Below, in pieces: positions 38,856 through 47,872 of a DNA stretch of 64,000 bases. This DNA comes from Prevotella sp. KH2C16 (GTDB lineage: Bacteria; Bacteroidota; Bacteroidia; Bacteroidales; Bacteroidaceae). Numbering within the stretch: the stretch's first letter is position 1; every line of letters starts with the position of its first letter. The notes beneath the pieces were generated by a model that was given only the letters and a program-made list of their open reading frames with translations, was not told where the DNA came from and ran no database searches. A program made the position numbers and the translations under genes. The stretch covers positions 59,508 to 123,507 of the forward strand of contig NZ_FOOW01000009.1 of the NCBI RefSeq assembly GCF_900113305.1, written 5' to 3'.

Positions 38856-40739
38856 TTACTTTACCGTATAACCCGTGGCCGTGATGCCGCTGGCATCCGT
38901 CTTTGCACCGGCTGGAGCATTGGCCGTCTTCGTAAATGTCAGGTTAGAGTTACACTGATATACCTCCACATAACCCGCTCTCACATTGGCTTGATTGATA
39001 TCCCCCGTAGAGCAGATTACATTGATACCGATAATCTTGTTCATCGTCGGGCTTCCGTACTGGGTCAGTTCCTGGTTGGTATTATTGTAATAGGTAAAAG
39101 TCTTCAGGTCAGAAGAGCCCTGGAACCATATCCAGGTATAGTCGGGAGTACCCAAATCCGACTCATTGAACTTCCAAGGTTTTCCCCAACTGCTACCTAT
39201 AGCCGTAGCCAGTTCCGGCGTAATGGCTATGTTCGGGAAGTTGGTAATGGTACTTACCGGCTGCCCCTTGTCGTCCCGGCCGTCCAGGAAGACTCCGAGT
39301 TTCACCGTCTGGTTCTCATAGTCTATCACGATGGTTGCATCGGCAATGGCCTTCGGATAGAATCCTGTAATGCCAATCTGATTGGTATATTCCGTATCAT
39401 CAGCATCCTTCAAGGTTTCTCCATGCAATGGATCCCCAAACTTAAAGCCGCTTATAGCCATTTTATTGCTGTCCTTATAGGGGCCTCCATCGCCTTGGAA
39501 AGTCTTGGAGGTGAATGTATAGGTGCCCTTAAAGTCATTGGGCGCAAGCTGAGTAATTACATACTTCAACATTTTTCCATCTGCCTTCAGGTCTATTTCA
39601 CCCGTACGGGGCGCCCCCGTCGCATTGGGCTCAATGGCAATGTGCCCGCCGCCAAATGTCAGCCAATTGACATTAGAGGTCTCAAGTGTGGCTCCAGCAA
39701 CCTCTATAGTGCTCTCGGCGTCGTTCACCCAGCGGGTTATCGTCTGGCTCGGTGCCAGCGTAATGGGCAGGGTATAAAGCTTGGCACCTTTCAAGGTGGT
39801 AGCGTCTCCGGCTTCTCCCATCGTTACATGCTCCACAGTATATTCACCCGTATAGTCGATATCGCCGACCTTGGACTTTACCTCCAGCAATCCCAAAGGA
39901 TTCTTCGTGGTAGGCCAGAAGCAGACATAGGCAACGGCCGTCTTCGTCCCGTCCGCATTATCCTGCAGCTCGGCCACCTTCGCCTTTGTAAAGGGCACGG
40001 TCCCGTTTGTAATGGTAGGACTGTTCGCATTGCCCCAGCCACATGTATATTTACTATACGCATTCTCTCCATAGAGGTCTATCGGCGTCTCACCCTTTAC
40101 CACTTCGGCATCGGCCGGGAATACGGCCTTCACCTTGATGATGGAGGTGCACAGCTCCGGATTGGAGTTGAAGTCCACATTCTTCAGCGTCAGCAGGGCG
40201 TTTGCCTCGTCCCACTCATAGTTCTCGGCCACGGTCATGTCGTGGTTGGTAACCCGCTGCATGTGGGCCGTGGCATCTTCCAGCGTGCCATCCTGAGTGC
40301 TCAGGTCGTTAACAAACACATCGTAGAAGTCAGGCTTGTTCTTCGTGCTTGCCAGAATCATATGCAGGTCGGCGAGCTCTCCCCCAGCCATGATTCCCTT
40401 CAGCTTGTCCGCCGTGAGCTCGCTCGGGTCGGAAGTGAATGTGCCGCCCGCAGAGGAAACGCTCGTGCAGGTAAGCTTGCACTCCTGCATGGATTGAGTT
40501 TTGGCATTACGGAAGAACACCGTGATATAGTCCACATCCTTCTCGAAGGCAGCCTTCAGGTTGGTGCCGTCGTCGGTATAGACGGCGCGCGAGTCCGGCT
40601 TCAGGGCCACATTGATGGATATTCCCTTGCCGGCTGCTGCCTGATTTCCAGCAACACCCTCAATCTCGTCAGAGGAACAGGATGCCAGCGACAGAACCGA
40701 CGCCAGCGTGGCAACAAACATAAACAACTTATTCTTCAT
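38856..40739 (-). CDS. Fimbrillin/BACON-domain surface lipoprotein
   Basis: 627 residues with lipobox SVLSLASCSSDEIEG (Cys about 21). Residues about 40-330 are fimbrillin-like (DSRAVYTDDGTNLKAAF, DVDYITVFFRNA, YEWDEANALLTLKNVDF). A BACON-like segment follows (NVNWLTFGGGHIAIEPN, TGAPRTGEIDLKADG, YVITQLAPN), then DFKGTYTF and a C-terminal domain of about 210 residues that parallels the one in the 34654 protein. Probably a surface adhesin or fimbrial component. It begins 3 bp after the small gene at 40743 and shares its promoter. Confidence 0.78.
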   Translation of the reverse strand: MKNKLFMFVATLASVLSLASCSSDEIEGVAGNQAAAGKGISINVALKPDSRAVYTDDGTNLKAAFEKDVDYITVFFRNAKTQSMQECKLTCTSVSSAGGTFTSDPSELTADKLKGIMAGGELADLHMILASTKNKPDFYDVFVNDLSTQDGTLEDATAHMQRVTNHDMTVAENYEWDEANALLTLKNVDFNSNPELCTSIIKVKAVFPADAEVVKGETPIDLYGENAYSKYTCGWGNANSPTITNGTVPFTKAKVAELQDNADGTKTAVAYVCFWPTTKNPLGLLEVKSKVGDIDYTGEYTVEHVTMGEAGDATTLKGAKLYTLPITLAPSQTITRWVNDAESTIEVAGATLETSNVNWLTFGGGHIAIEPNATGAPRTGEIDLKADGKMLKYVITQLAPNDFKGTYTFTSKTFQGDGGPYKDSNKMAISGFKFGDPLHGETLKDADDTEYTNQIGITGFYPKAIADATIVIDYENQTVKLGVFLDGRDDKGQPVSTITNFPNIAITPELATAIGSSWGKPWKFNESDLGTPDYTWIWFQGSSDLKTFTYYNNTNQELTQYGSPTMNKIIGINVICSTGDINQANVRAGYVEVYQCNSNLTFTKTANAPAGAKTDASGITATGYTVK

Positions 40740-40742
40740 GGC

Positions 40743-40961
40743 TTAATCCTCCCATACATTATAGTCGTGATACCCATAGCCTCCTTCATTTTCCTTAGAG
40801 AGGTTGCCGTCGCCCGGGATTTCCGGGTTGGGAATGACCGTGCTTACATCACAGAGAGCCTCCACGGCATCGAGGCTCATCGCCTTGATCCGCGGCTGCT
40901 GATAGTTCTTCCTCGTATCCCGCAGAGTTTCCGTGCAGGAATTTGATACAAGATTTTTCAT
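40743..40961 (-). CDS. Small acidic protein preceding a fimbrillin/BACON lipoprotein
   Basis: 72 residues, no signal peptide. Residues 20-40 (YQQPRIKAMS then LDAVEALCDVS) share the pattern YxxPRxKx7ExLCxxS with the protein at 36516. The tail is acidic and aromatic (SKENEGGYGYHDYNVWED). First gene after a strong promoter (41050-41080), with a leader of about 80 nt, and 3 bp before the lipoprotein. The repeated order small gene-lipoprotein supports a functional link. Function unknown. Confidence 0.7.
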   Translation of the reverse strand: MKNLVSNSCTETLRDTRKNYQQPRIKAMSLDAVEALCDVSTVIPNPEIPGDGNLSKENEGGYGYHDYNVWED

Positions 40962-41049
40962 TGGCGTTTAATTTGTTGTTTTATATATTTTAAGCTTTGG
41001 TTGTCAGGATATGATAGGAAAGGGCACACTTCTCCCCTTCTATACTTTG

Positions 41050-41080
41050 CAAATATAGCCCTTAAAAATCACTTCTCAAA
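41050..41080 (-). promoter_or_regulatory. Promoter of the 40961 operon
   Basis: On the minus strand TTTG (41080-41077), 19-bp spacer, TATATTTG (41057-41050). Confidence 0.78.
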
Positions 41081-41118
41081 CAAAACTTCGGTGATTTCAA
41101 ATATTTTTTTACACATTT

Positions 41119-41136
41119 TTGCGCTAATTTGCGCAA
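41119..41136. promoter_or_regulatory. Paired TTGCGC boxes upstream of the 40961 operon
   Basis: TTGCGCTA (41119-41126) and TTGCGCAA (41129-41136), 10 bp apart start to start, 38 bp upstream of the -33 element; flanking T and A runs make the whole an inverted repeat. Confidence 0.62.
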
Positions 41137-41202
41137 AAAAAGGACGGGAATCCAACAGCCACAGACTGCTACCCGGAATGCAGCCAAGAGTTTCCCGGGG
41201 TC

Positions 41203-41264
41203 TTACAAGCGGCGTGTAATCATGTTACAAGCGGCGTGTAATCATGTTACACACGGCTTGTAAC
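41203..41264. repeat. Tandem 22-bp repeat with an inverted third copy
   Basis: The 22-bp unit beginning TTACAAGCGGCGTGTAATC occurs twice head to tail (41203-41224, 41225-41246) without mismatch. It is followed by TTACACACGGCTTGTAAC, which is close to the same unit in reverse complement. Each unit is an imperfect TTACA...TGTAA palindrome. It ends 5 bp from the murT stop and may serve as a protein site or as an mRNA 3' structure. Confidence 0.75.
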
Positions 41265-41268
41265 ACTT

Positions 41269-42468
41269 TCACCGGGTACGAATCTTGCAACCCCAAAAGG
41301 CATACAGCATCACCGCAAGGAAGCACGGCAGGCAGATCCAATAGGCATTCTGGTTACCCCAGGCATCCTTCATGAATCCGAAAAGCGTGGGAATCACCGC
41401 ACCGCCAACGATGCCGGACACAAGGACAGACGACCCTGTCTTCGTAAAGCGACCCAAATCTACAATGGCCAGCGGCCAGATAGACGGATACATAAGCGAA
41501 CATCCGAGGGAGATAAACATGACGCAATAGATGGACAGACGGGCAGGCGCAAAGATGACAAGCAGCGAGCCCAGGATGGCCACGAACGAACAAATGCGCA
41601 GGGCCTTGTTCTGCGACAGCCGTCTGGGTATCAACAAGATGCCGCAAACATACCCCGTTACCATCCCGATGCTGGGAAGCACGGCGTAGCGGTCGGGATT
41701 AGGCAGACCCAGGCTGGCCGCATAGTCCACCGTGGTAGCATCGGCAACAGTCTCTACACCTACATAAAGGAACAGCGTCAGACCTCCCAGAATCAAGTGC
41801 GGAAATTGCCAGATGGATGTCTTGCCGGCTGCATAGGGACAATCGGCCACGCTTTCCTCGTCCTCGCCCACCGCCTTTATCTCCTCCAAAGGCGCCTTGA
41901 GCATGACCAATGACAAAACCACGGAGACGGCAGCTATCATCAAGAAAGGCTTGGATATGTCTGTCAAGGCCACCTGACCGAGCGGCTTACCGATAACCCA
42001 CGCCAGCACGATGGGGGCTGTCGGCCAGGCAAACGCGTTACAGATGCCCATGATGCTCATACGCCTGGCGGCACTGTCGATAGGGCCCAGTATCGTTACA
42101 TACGGATTGATGGCTGACTGAAGGGTGGCATTCGCCGTTCCACAGACAAACGACGCTGCCAGGAACAACGGCAATGAGCGCAATGAGGCCGACGGGACAA
42201 AGAGCACAAAGCCTATAGCATAGCAGAGGAAGGCCAGGGACATGGTGCGTTTATAGCCTATCTTGCGGATAAGGAGCGAGGTGGGATAGGCAAACAACAG
42301 GAAGGCGGCAAAGTTGGCGGCCAGCACCAGATACGACTGCCCCGCCGAAACATGGAGCGCCGACTGCAGCAAAGGCACCAGATAGCTGTTGACACCAAGC
42401 GTGAAGCCTACGGTGAAATACATCACCCCGATATATATCAGTGGCATCAAATACTTATTCCTTCTCAT
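41269..42468 (-). CDS. murT: MFS sugar permease, MurT-like
   Basis: From ATG 42468 (MRRNKYLMPLIYIGVMYFTV) the protein has 399 residues and twelve helices of the major facilitator type (FLLFAYPTSLLIRKIGYKRTM; IGMVTGYVCGILLIPRRLSQ). The frame is open 40 codons further upstream, but that part overlaps murK. ATGA overlap with the murK stop shows coupling. The set permease-kinase-etherase matches the murTKQ operon described in Tannerella forsythia, where MurT takes up MurNAc. Uptake of MurNAc or a related amino sugar is inferred from context, not from the sequence alone. Confidence 0.8.
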   Translation of the reverse strand: MRRNKYLMPLIYIGVMYFTVGFTLGVNSYLVPLLQSALHVSAGQSYLVLAANFAAFLLFAYPTSLLIRKIGYKRTMSLAFLCYAIGFVLFVPSASLRSLPLFLAASFVCGTANATLQSAINPYVTILGPIDSAARRMSIMGICNAFAWPTAPIVLAWVIGKPLGQVALTDISKPFLMIAAVSVVLSLVMLKAPLEEIKAVGEDEESVADCPYAAGKTSIWQFPHLILGGLTLFLYVGVETVADATTVDYAASLGLPNPDRYAVLPSIGMVTGYVCGILLIPRRLSQNKALRICSFVAILGSLLVIFAPARLSIYCVMFISLGCSLMYPSIWPLAIVDLGRFTKTGSSVLVSGIVGGAVIPTLFGFMKDAWGNQNAYWICLPCFLAVMLYAFWGCKIRTR

Positions 42469-43325
42469 TTTCCGCTCAATAAATGCCTGTGGTGGTACTC
42501 TATAAGGCCGTCGATAGGATATCTTATCAGTTTTCCCAACTTCATTCCATAGGAAGTCGAGACCTCTTCCAGAATATCTCTGAAGCAATAGGCAATGGAG
42601 CCCACGCTGTTCAGTTCGTATTCCTTATAGTCCGGATAGTGTGTAATAATCTTGTCAAACAAATCCTGAAAGGACCGCCGCACCAGATTCGGAAAGTACT
42701 CGTCGTCGTTCAGGTGCTCCTCGATAAATTTGCTGAACTGGGCACACCAGCGATTGGGGAAGGGCTTGGTGTAAATCTGATCGATGATTTCATCACCTGT
42801 CATCTTAACCCTTTCCTGAATCAACTCATAAGGCAGGCCTGTTACATTGCGACGGATATAGTCTATCATCAGGCATTTACCCAGATATCCGCCACTACCC
42901 TCGTCCCCTAAGATAAATCCAAGGGAGTCGATATTGAGCGTTACTTGGTGCCCGTCATAAAGACAGCTGTTGGTTCCCGTCCCTAAAATGGCTGCAAAGC
43001 CGGGACTATCGCCCAGCAAGGCACGGGCACTTGCCAGCAAATCCATCTCTACGAAGACATCCGATGCCTGTGGGAAAGCACTCCTCAAGGCCTTTCTGAC
43101 AAACGGAAACTGCAGCTCCGTAACCCCAGCCCCGTAGAAATAAATGGCCTTTATCTCAGACGGATTCATGCTCTTGGGAAACGATTGGAGGATATCCCGA
43201 ACCATATATTCATGGGTGATATAGTTGGGGTTGTATCCTGCACTCGTAAACCGAAAGCAACTGCCGTCATCTCCCAGGCATCCCCAATCGGTCTTGGTGG
43301 AACCACTATCAGCTATCAGCCTCAT
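42465..43325 (-). CDS. murK: N-acetylmuramate/N-acetylglucosamine kinase, MurK-like (BadF/BadG ATPase family)
   Basis: 286 residues of the ASKHA sugar-kinase fold: MRLIADSGSTKTDW (phosphate 1), GTGTNSCLYDG (phosphate 2, about 115) and GDEGSGGYLGK. In T. forsythia MurK phosphorylates MurNAc and GlcNAc before MurQ acts. The start shares a base with the murQ stop (TGATG) and its own stop overlaps murT (ATGA), which shows a tight operon. MurNAc-6-P made here would feed MurQ. Confidence 0.87.
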   Translation of the reverse strand: MRLIADSGSTKTDWGCLGDDGSCFRFTSAGYNPNYITHEYMVRDILQSFPKSMNPSEIKAIYFYGAGVTELQFPFVRKALRSAFPQASDVFVEMDLLASARALLGDSPGFAAILGTGTNSCLYDGHQVTLNIDSLGFILGDEGSGGYLGKCLMIDYIRRNVTGLPYELIQERVKMTGDEIIDQIYTKPFPNRWCAQFSKFIEEHLNDDEYFPNLVRRSFQDLFDKIITHYPDYKEYELNSVGSIAYCFRDILEEVSTSYGMKLGKLIRYPIDGLIEYHHRHLLSGK

Positions 43326-44152
43326 CAGAGTTCTCCTTTCTCCTTTAGATATTCCTCTGTCTTCTTGACATTACCGCACTTTTCTATCATCTTCTTTACA
43401 TATTCATAATCTGTTATCTGCGGATTCCGATCCATGAACATGCGGACGGAGCGGTCCACCACCTTGTCATTGATCAACCGCACATTTACCATTCTGTTGC
43501 CTTCCACACGCCCCAGCCGGATGAGAACTGTCGTGGAAATCATATCACAAATGAGTTTTTGGGAGGTACCGGCTTTCATGCGGGTACTGCCGGTTACAAA
43601 CTCCGGTCCCGTAATCACTTCCACCGGATAGTCGCTATACTGCGAAATGGGGGAGCCGGCATTATTGACAAAAGAGCCCGTGGGGATGCCATGCTCCTGA
43701 CATTTCCTCAAAGTCGTGAGCACATAGGGAGTCGTGCCGCTGGCCGAGATGCCCACCACGATATCCTTGGACGACACATGACGCTCCTGAAGTGTGCGCC
43801 AGCCTTCTTCCGTGTCGTCTTCTTTCTCCTCCAAGGCAAGGACAAGATTCTCAACGCCACCTGCCAATACGCACTGAATCATCTCGGGATTGATGCCGTA
43901 TGTATTCGGCAACTCTATGGCATCGAGCACCGACAGACGCCCCCCCGTTCCACAGCCGCAATAGAACATGCGTCCTCCGGCACGCAACTGCGTCTCTATA
44001 GCAGAGATGAGTCTGCTCAGATCCGGCAATACCTTTTCTATAGCCTTGGGCACCGTCTGGTCCTCTTGATTAATCAAGGTTATAAGTTCGTCTACTGATT
44101 TCTTTTCCAAGTTGTCATACTTGGATGGTTGTTCTGTTAATCTTAAAGCCAT
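43325..44152 (-). CDS. murQ: N-acetylmuramic acid 6-phosphate etherase
   Basis: 275 residues with the SIS sugar-isomerase fold. MurQ splits the lactyl ether of MurNAc-6-P, giving GlcNAc-6-P and D-lactate. Signatures: YCGCGTGGRLSVLDAIELP (about 80-98), EEKEDDTEEG, VVGISASGTTPYV, TGPEFVTGSTRMKAGTSQK (about 180-198). The length is slightly shorter than the 300 typical of Proteobacteria but usual for Bacteroidetes. It begins 36 bp after the GH20 gene. Confidence 0.95.
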   Translation of the reverse strand: MALRLTEQPSKYDNLEKKSVDELITLINQEDQTVPKAIEKVLPDLSRLISAIETQLRAGGRMFYCGCGTGGRLSVLDAIELPNTYGINPEMIQCVLAGGVENLVLALEEKEDDTEEGWRTLQERHVSSKDIVVGISASGTTPYVLTTLRKCQEHGIPTGSFVNNAGSPISQYSDYPVEVITGPEFVTGSTRMKAGTSQKLICDMISTTVLIRLGRVEGNRMVNVRLINDKVVDRSVRMFMDRNPQITDYEYVKKMIEKCGNVKKTEEYLKEKGEL

Positions 44153-44188
44153 AATTATATATGTTTATACCATGAATATGAAATGTTC

Positions 44189-46009
44189 CTAAAATCCTTT
44201 TTGCATAGTCCGCCCCAAGGGTTTTCCCTGCCGGAAGGCCCTTGCCTTTACCACCTGAGACTGATTGATGGTAAACGGCATGGAATAGGCTTCCGACCGT
44301 GTCGTCGGTTCCGTTCCGTCTAAGGTATAGCGAATCTCTGCATCTGGCGCATCTACAGCCAGAACGACAACACGATTCCACGGGCCGTCTTTATGGGCTT
44401 CTATCTGTACATTATAGAATGCCTGACAATAGTTGATATTTTTCTGTCTCAACCGGAGAAAATGATGCTCCAGCCGGCGGGTAAAGCTCACCCAATCTTT
44501 ATTGGCTGCACTACTCCATCCGGATTCGCAAATTGCGCAGGCGCGAGGGAATGCCATATATTCAACACGCTGCATATCTTTCATATACTCTGTCCACACG
44601 CAGCCCTGCACGCCCAGAATATATTTCCGCTCGTCGGCGGTCAAAGAATCCGGGACAGGGTTATAATCGTACATGGTCTTTAAGGTTGTCTGAGCATCCA
44701 TGCAGATCTGTTCCGTGGCAGGGTCGGCCTGATAATAATCAAGATAATACTTCTGATAAGGTGTCATTACCACATAATGGTGCTGCCGAGCCGCCTTGAC
44801 GCCCCCAGCCTCACCCAGCCACGACATCACCATGGCATTAGGAGCCAGCCCCCCTTGCAAGATTTCATCCCAGCCGACAATCTGCCGGCCATGCGCATTG
44901 GCAAACTTCTCTATGCGCTGGACAAAATAACTCTGCAATTCAAACTCATCCTTTAAACCGAGTTTTTTTATCAAAGCCTGACAATGCGGACACTTTTTCC
45001 AACTTGTCTTAGGGCATTCATCGCCACCGATATGGACAATCTTAGAAGGGAAAAGGGTGAAGACCTCCGAAAGAGCATTTTCCAGAAACTCAAAGGTTTC
45101 TTCCTTGGGGCAATAGACCTGCCGGTAGATGCCCCAGCGAGTGCCTACCTCATACTTGTCTTCCAGCTGACAGGACAATTCGGGATAGCAGGAAATCGCC
45201 GCCAAGGCGTGTCCCGGCATCTCTATTTCCGGAATGATTGTGATAAATCGGTCCGCTGCATATTTCACGATATCACGAATCTCATCCTGCGTATAATATC
45301 CTCCATACGGAGTCCCGTCATAGAACTTTGACTTATAAGTGCCAATCACCGTCTCCTTACGCACAGAGCCTTTCTCCGTCAGCAATGGATATTTCTTAAT
45401 CTGAATGCGCCAGCCCTGGTCTTCCGTCAAGTGCCAATGGAAGACATTCCCCTTATGCATGGCAATCAAGTCAATATACCGCTTGACATCCAGAGGACCG
45501 AAGAAGTGGCTGCAAACATCCAAATGCAAGCCCCGCCACACAAAGCGCGGCTTATCGGCTATCTTGCAACAAGGAGCAGAAAAAGCAATGCCGGCCTTTT
45601 TCTCACCGAACACCTCTGGAGGTAATAGTTGATAAAGGGACTGCAGCCCATAAAAAGCGCCGTTGGCCTGACTACTCTCGATGATGACGGCATCGGTGGA
45701 AACCGTCAGACGGTAGCCTTCCTTATCCAAGTCTTTTACCCGGCGAAACTCCACATAGTTTTTCCCTGGGGCCTTAACACTTGTATTTAAAGTCAGGCCG
45801 GCCGTCGTGCCGAGAGCCTTACTGAGATAACCCGCCACACGCTGATAATCCTTATCCTTCGGCACCACGATTTTAGTTAAGCTGTTAAAGGTAAACACGC
45901 CATTCTGCTCCACCACTTCAAGGGGCTGGGGAATAATACTCACACGCCCTCCCTGCAGGGGAATAGACAGCAAGAACAGCATGACAAAAGAAATGATTTG
46001 ACGCATCAT
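44189..46009 (-). CDS. GH20 beta-N-acetylhexosaminidase
   Basis: 606 residues, signal peptide MMRQIISFVMLFLLSIPLQG. N-terminal GH20b domain (about 25-150), then the catalytic barrel starting FVWRGLHLDVCSHFF, with the catalytic Asp-Glu pair in HIGGDECPKTSW (about 326), then a small C-terminal Fn3-like domain (AEIRYTLDGTEPTT). It removes terminal GlcNAc or GalNAc in the periplasm or at the surface. It is separated from the second GH20 by 12 bp and from murQ by 36 bp. One of the pair may favour GlcNAc-MurNAc. Confidence 0.93.
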   Translation of the reverse strand: MMRQIISFVMLFLLSIPLQGGRVSIIPQPLEVVEQNGVFTFNSLTKIVVPKDKDYQRVAGYLSKALGTTAGLTLNTSVKAPGKNYVEFRRVKDLDKEGYRLTVSTDAVIIESSQANGAFYGLQSLYQLLPPEVFGEKKAGIAFSAPCCKIADKPRFVWRGLHLDVCSHFFGPLDVKRYIDLIAMHKGNVFHWHLTEDQGWRIQIKKYPLLTEKGSVRKETVIGTYKSKFYDGTPYGGYYTQDEIRDIVKYAADRFITIIPEIEMPGHALAAISCYPELSCQLEDKYEVGTRWGIYRQVYCPKEETFEFLENALSEVFTLFPSKIVHIGGDECPKTSWKKCPHCQALIKKLGLKDEFELQSYFVQRIEKFANAHGRQIVGWDEILQGGLAPNAMVMSWLGEAGGVKAARQHHYVVMTPYQKYYLDYYQADPATEQICMDAQTTLKTMYDYNPVPDSLTADERKYILGVQGCVWTEYMKDMQRVEYMAFPRACAICESGWSSAANKDWVSFTRRLEHHFLRLRQKNINYCQAFYNVQIEAHKDGPWNRVVVLAVDAPDAEIRYTLDGTEPTTRSEAYSMPFTINQSQVVKARAFRQGKPLGRTMQKGF

Positions 46010-46021
46010 TCAATTATTTTA

Positions 46022-47872
46022 TTAAAAGACTTTATCGACCTCTACGCCAACAGCCTCACCACTATGCCTGAATCCACGGGCGCGAATATGCACACCTTTA
46101 CTTACCTGAAGTGCAGCCTGATAGAGAGGAGAGTGTATCGTCGGATGAGATCCATCGGTCGTATAATGGATTTCCGTGTCTGGGTAGTCAAGGGTAAGTT
46201 CTAATTTCTTAGGATAGACTTCCTGTTTATGATCATAATTAAAAATTACATTAAAATAAGCTTTACTATAAGCGACTTCTTTCATATCCAACCGATGGAA
46301 TTCTTTTAACATCCTGCGGCTGAAGCTATCCCAATCCTTATCTCCCTTATCGCACCATCCCACCTCTGATAATGCGACAGCACGAGGATATCCCATGTAT
46401 TCTACACGGGTAGGGTTCTGGATAAACTCCGTCCAAATGCATCCTTGGACGCCCAGAATATACTTATAACGACTTTGAGAAAGCGTATCTCCAATCGGGA
46501 AGTAGTTGTAGACCTTACGAAGAGGAAGAAACAATCCCTGCGCCTTCGGCTCCTTGTCCGTATCTTCCTGATAGTAATCCAGATAGCACCAGCGGTTTGG
46601 ACACATTACCGCATTCATGTTCTGCCAGACGGCCTTGCCTGCCGGAGCATGTCCCCGATAAGAAAGGACGATCGTAGAGGGTACGGCTCCATTATCCAAA
46701 ATCTCATCCCAGCCGATGACACGCTTTCCGCCTTTCTCGCGGAGGAACTTATCCATATGCTGTACAAACAGCGTTTGCAGGTCGCCGGCATCCTCCGTGC
46801 CCAGGATTTTCATCAAATCCTGACAATGAGGGCTTTCCCTCCATTGGTCGCGGGGACATTCATCTCCTCCTATACTATAATAGGGTGAAGGAAAAAGCGG
46901 GAACAACTCTGAAAAGACATCCTCCAGAAACTGGAAAGTCTTGACCGTCGGCGACATTATATCCTTCTTCACGCCCCAGCCTGTTGCTACCTCGTAATGC
47001 CTGTCCGGAAAGACAGCCAATTCCGGATAAGCAGCAAGAGCCGCAGTAGCATGTCCCGGGAGCTCTATTTCGGGCACAATGGTAACGAAATGATGACGCG
47101 CATACTCCACGATTTCCCTGATGTCCTGCTGTGTGTAGAAACCTCCATGCGGAGTATGGTCTCCTCTATCCGTATCATAACCTGTTGTCTCCGGCCGCCA
47201 CGAGCCTACCTTCGTCAACTTCGGATATTTCTTAATCTCGATACGCCAGCCCTGATCATCGGTCAGATGCCAATGAAAAACATTTTGTTTGTGCATCGAC
47301 AGCAGATCGATGAATTTCTTTACGAATTCTTTGGGCATGAAATAGCGTGCGCAATCAAGCATCATACCACGATACTCAAACCGGGGTTCATCCTGAATCT
47401 CGCAACAGGGAATTTGCCATTTTACCTTTTTGGCAACCCTTTTGTCATAAATTTCCGCCGGTAACAATTGACATATAGTCTGCACTCCATAGTAAGCTCC
47501 ATGGGCCGTAGAGGAAGTAATCACTATCTTCCGCTTGCTTATTGAAAGGCTATAAGCCTCCTCGCCCATGCCATCCACCTTGTCAAACTCTATTTGAGAG
47601 GATGAAGATACCTCCTTGCCATTGTTGACAGCAATCGTATATCCGGTAGCCGTTTTCAGGTGTCTGGCAAAATCGCGGGCAACCTCGATAAAGGCAGAAT
47701 CGCCCGTTGAGACATTCAATAATGTGGACCTCACTAACTGAAAATCGCCTTCTCGCTCTATAAGCTTCTTCGGCTTAGGAATAATGTCATATCTTTGGGC
47801 ACCCATGCTGATGGAAATCATCAACATCGACACTATAGCCACAAGTCTTACACATTGGTTTCTCATATCCAA
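46022..47872 (-). CDS. GH20 beta-N-acetylhexosaminidase
   Basis: 616 residues, signal peptide within MDMRNQCVRLVAIVSMLMIS. Same order of domains as its neighbour: GH20b, barrel (FEYRGMMLDCARYFM), catalytic pair in SIGGDECPRDQW (about 334), C-terminal domain (TEIHYTTDGSHPTIHSPLYQ). The two are clear paralogues but differ through much of their length, so they probably act on different linkages. It starts at the base after the ceramidase-like gene stop, so translation may be coupled. Confidence 0.93.
   Translation of the reverse strand: MDMRNQCVRLVAIVSMLMISISMGAQRYDIIPKPKKLIEREGDFQLVRSTLLNVSTGDSAFIEVARDFARHLKTATGYTIAVNNGKEVSSSSQIEFDKVDGMGEEAYSLSISKRKIVITSSTAHGAYYGVQTICQLLPAEIYDKRVAKKVKWQIPCCEIQDEPRFEYRGMMLDCARYFMPKEFVKKFIDLLSMHKQNVFHWHLTDDQGWRIEIKKYPKLTKVGSWRPETTGYDTDRGDHTPHGGFYTQQDIREIVEYARHHFVTIVPEIELPGHATAALAAYPELAVFPDRHYEVATGWGVKKDIMSPTVKTFQFLEDVFSELFPLFPSPYYSIGGDECPRDQWRESPHCQDLMKILGTEDAGDLQTLFVQHMDKFLREKGGKRVIGWDEILDNGAVPSTIVLSYRGHAPAGKAVWQNMNAVMCPNRWCYLDYYQEDTDKEPKAQGLFLPLRKVYNYFPIGDTLSQSRYKYILGVQGCIWTEFIQNPTRVEYMGYPRAVALSEVGWCDKGDKDWDSFSRRMLKEFHRLDMKEVAYSKAYFNVIFNYDHKQEVYPKKLELTLDYPDTEIHYTTDGSHPTIHSPLYQAALQVSKGVHIRARGFRHSGEAVGVEVDKVF

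Noticed and set aside
41203..41264. CRISPR array
   Set aside because: Repeats are directly adjacent with no spacers, and there are only two direct copies.
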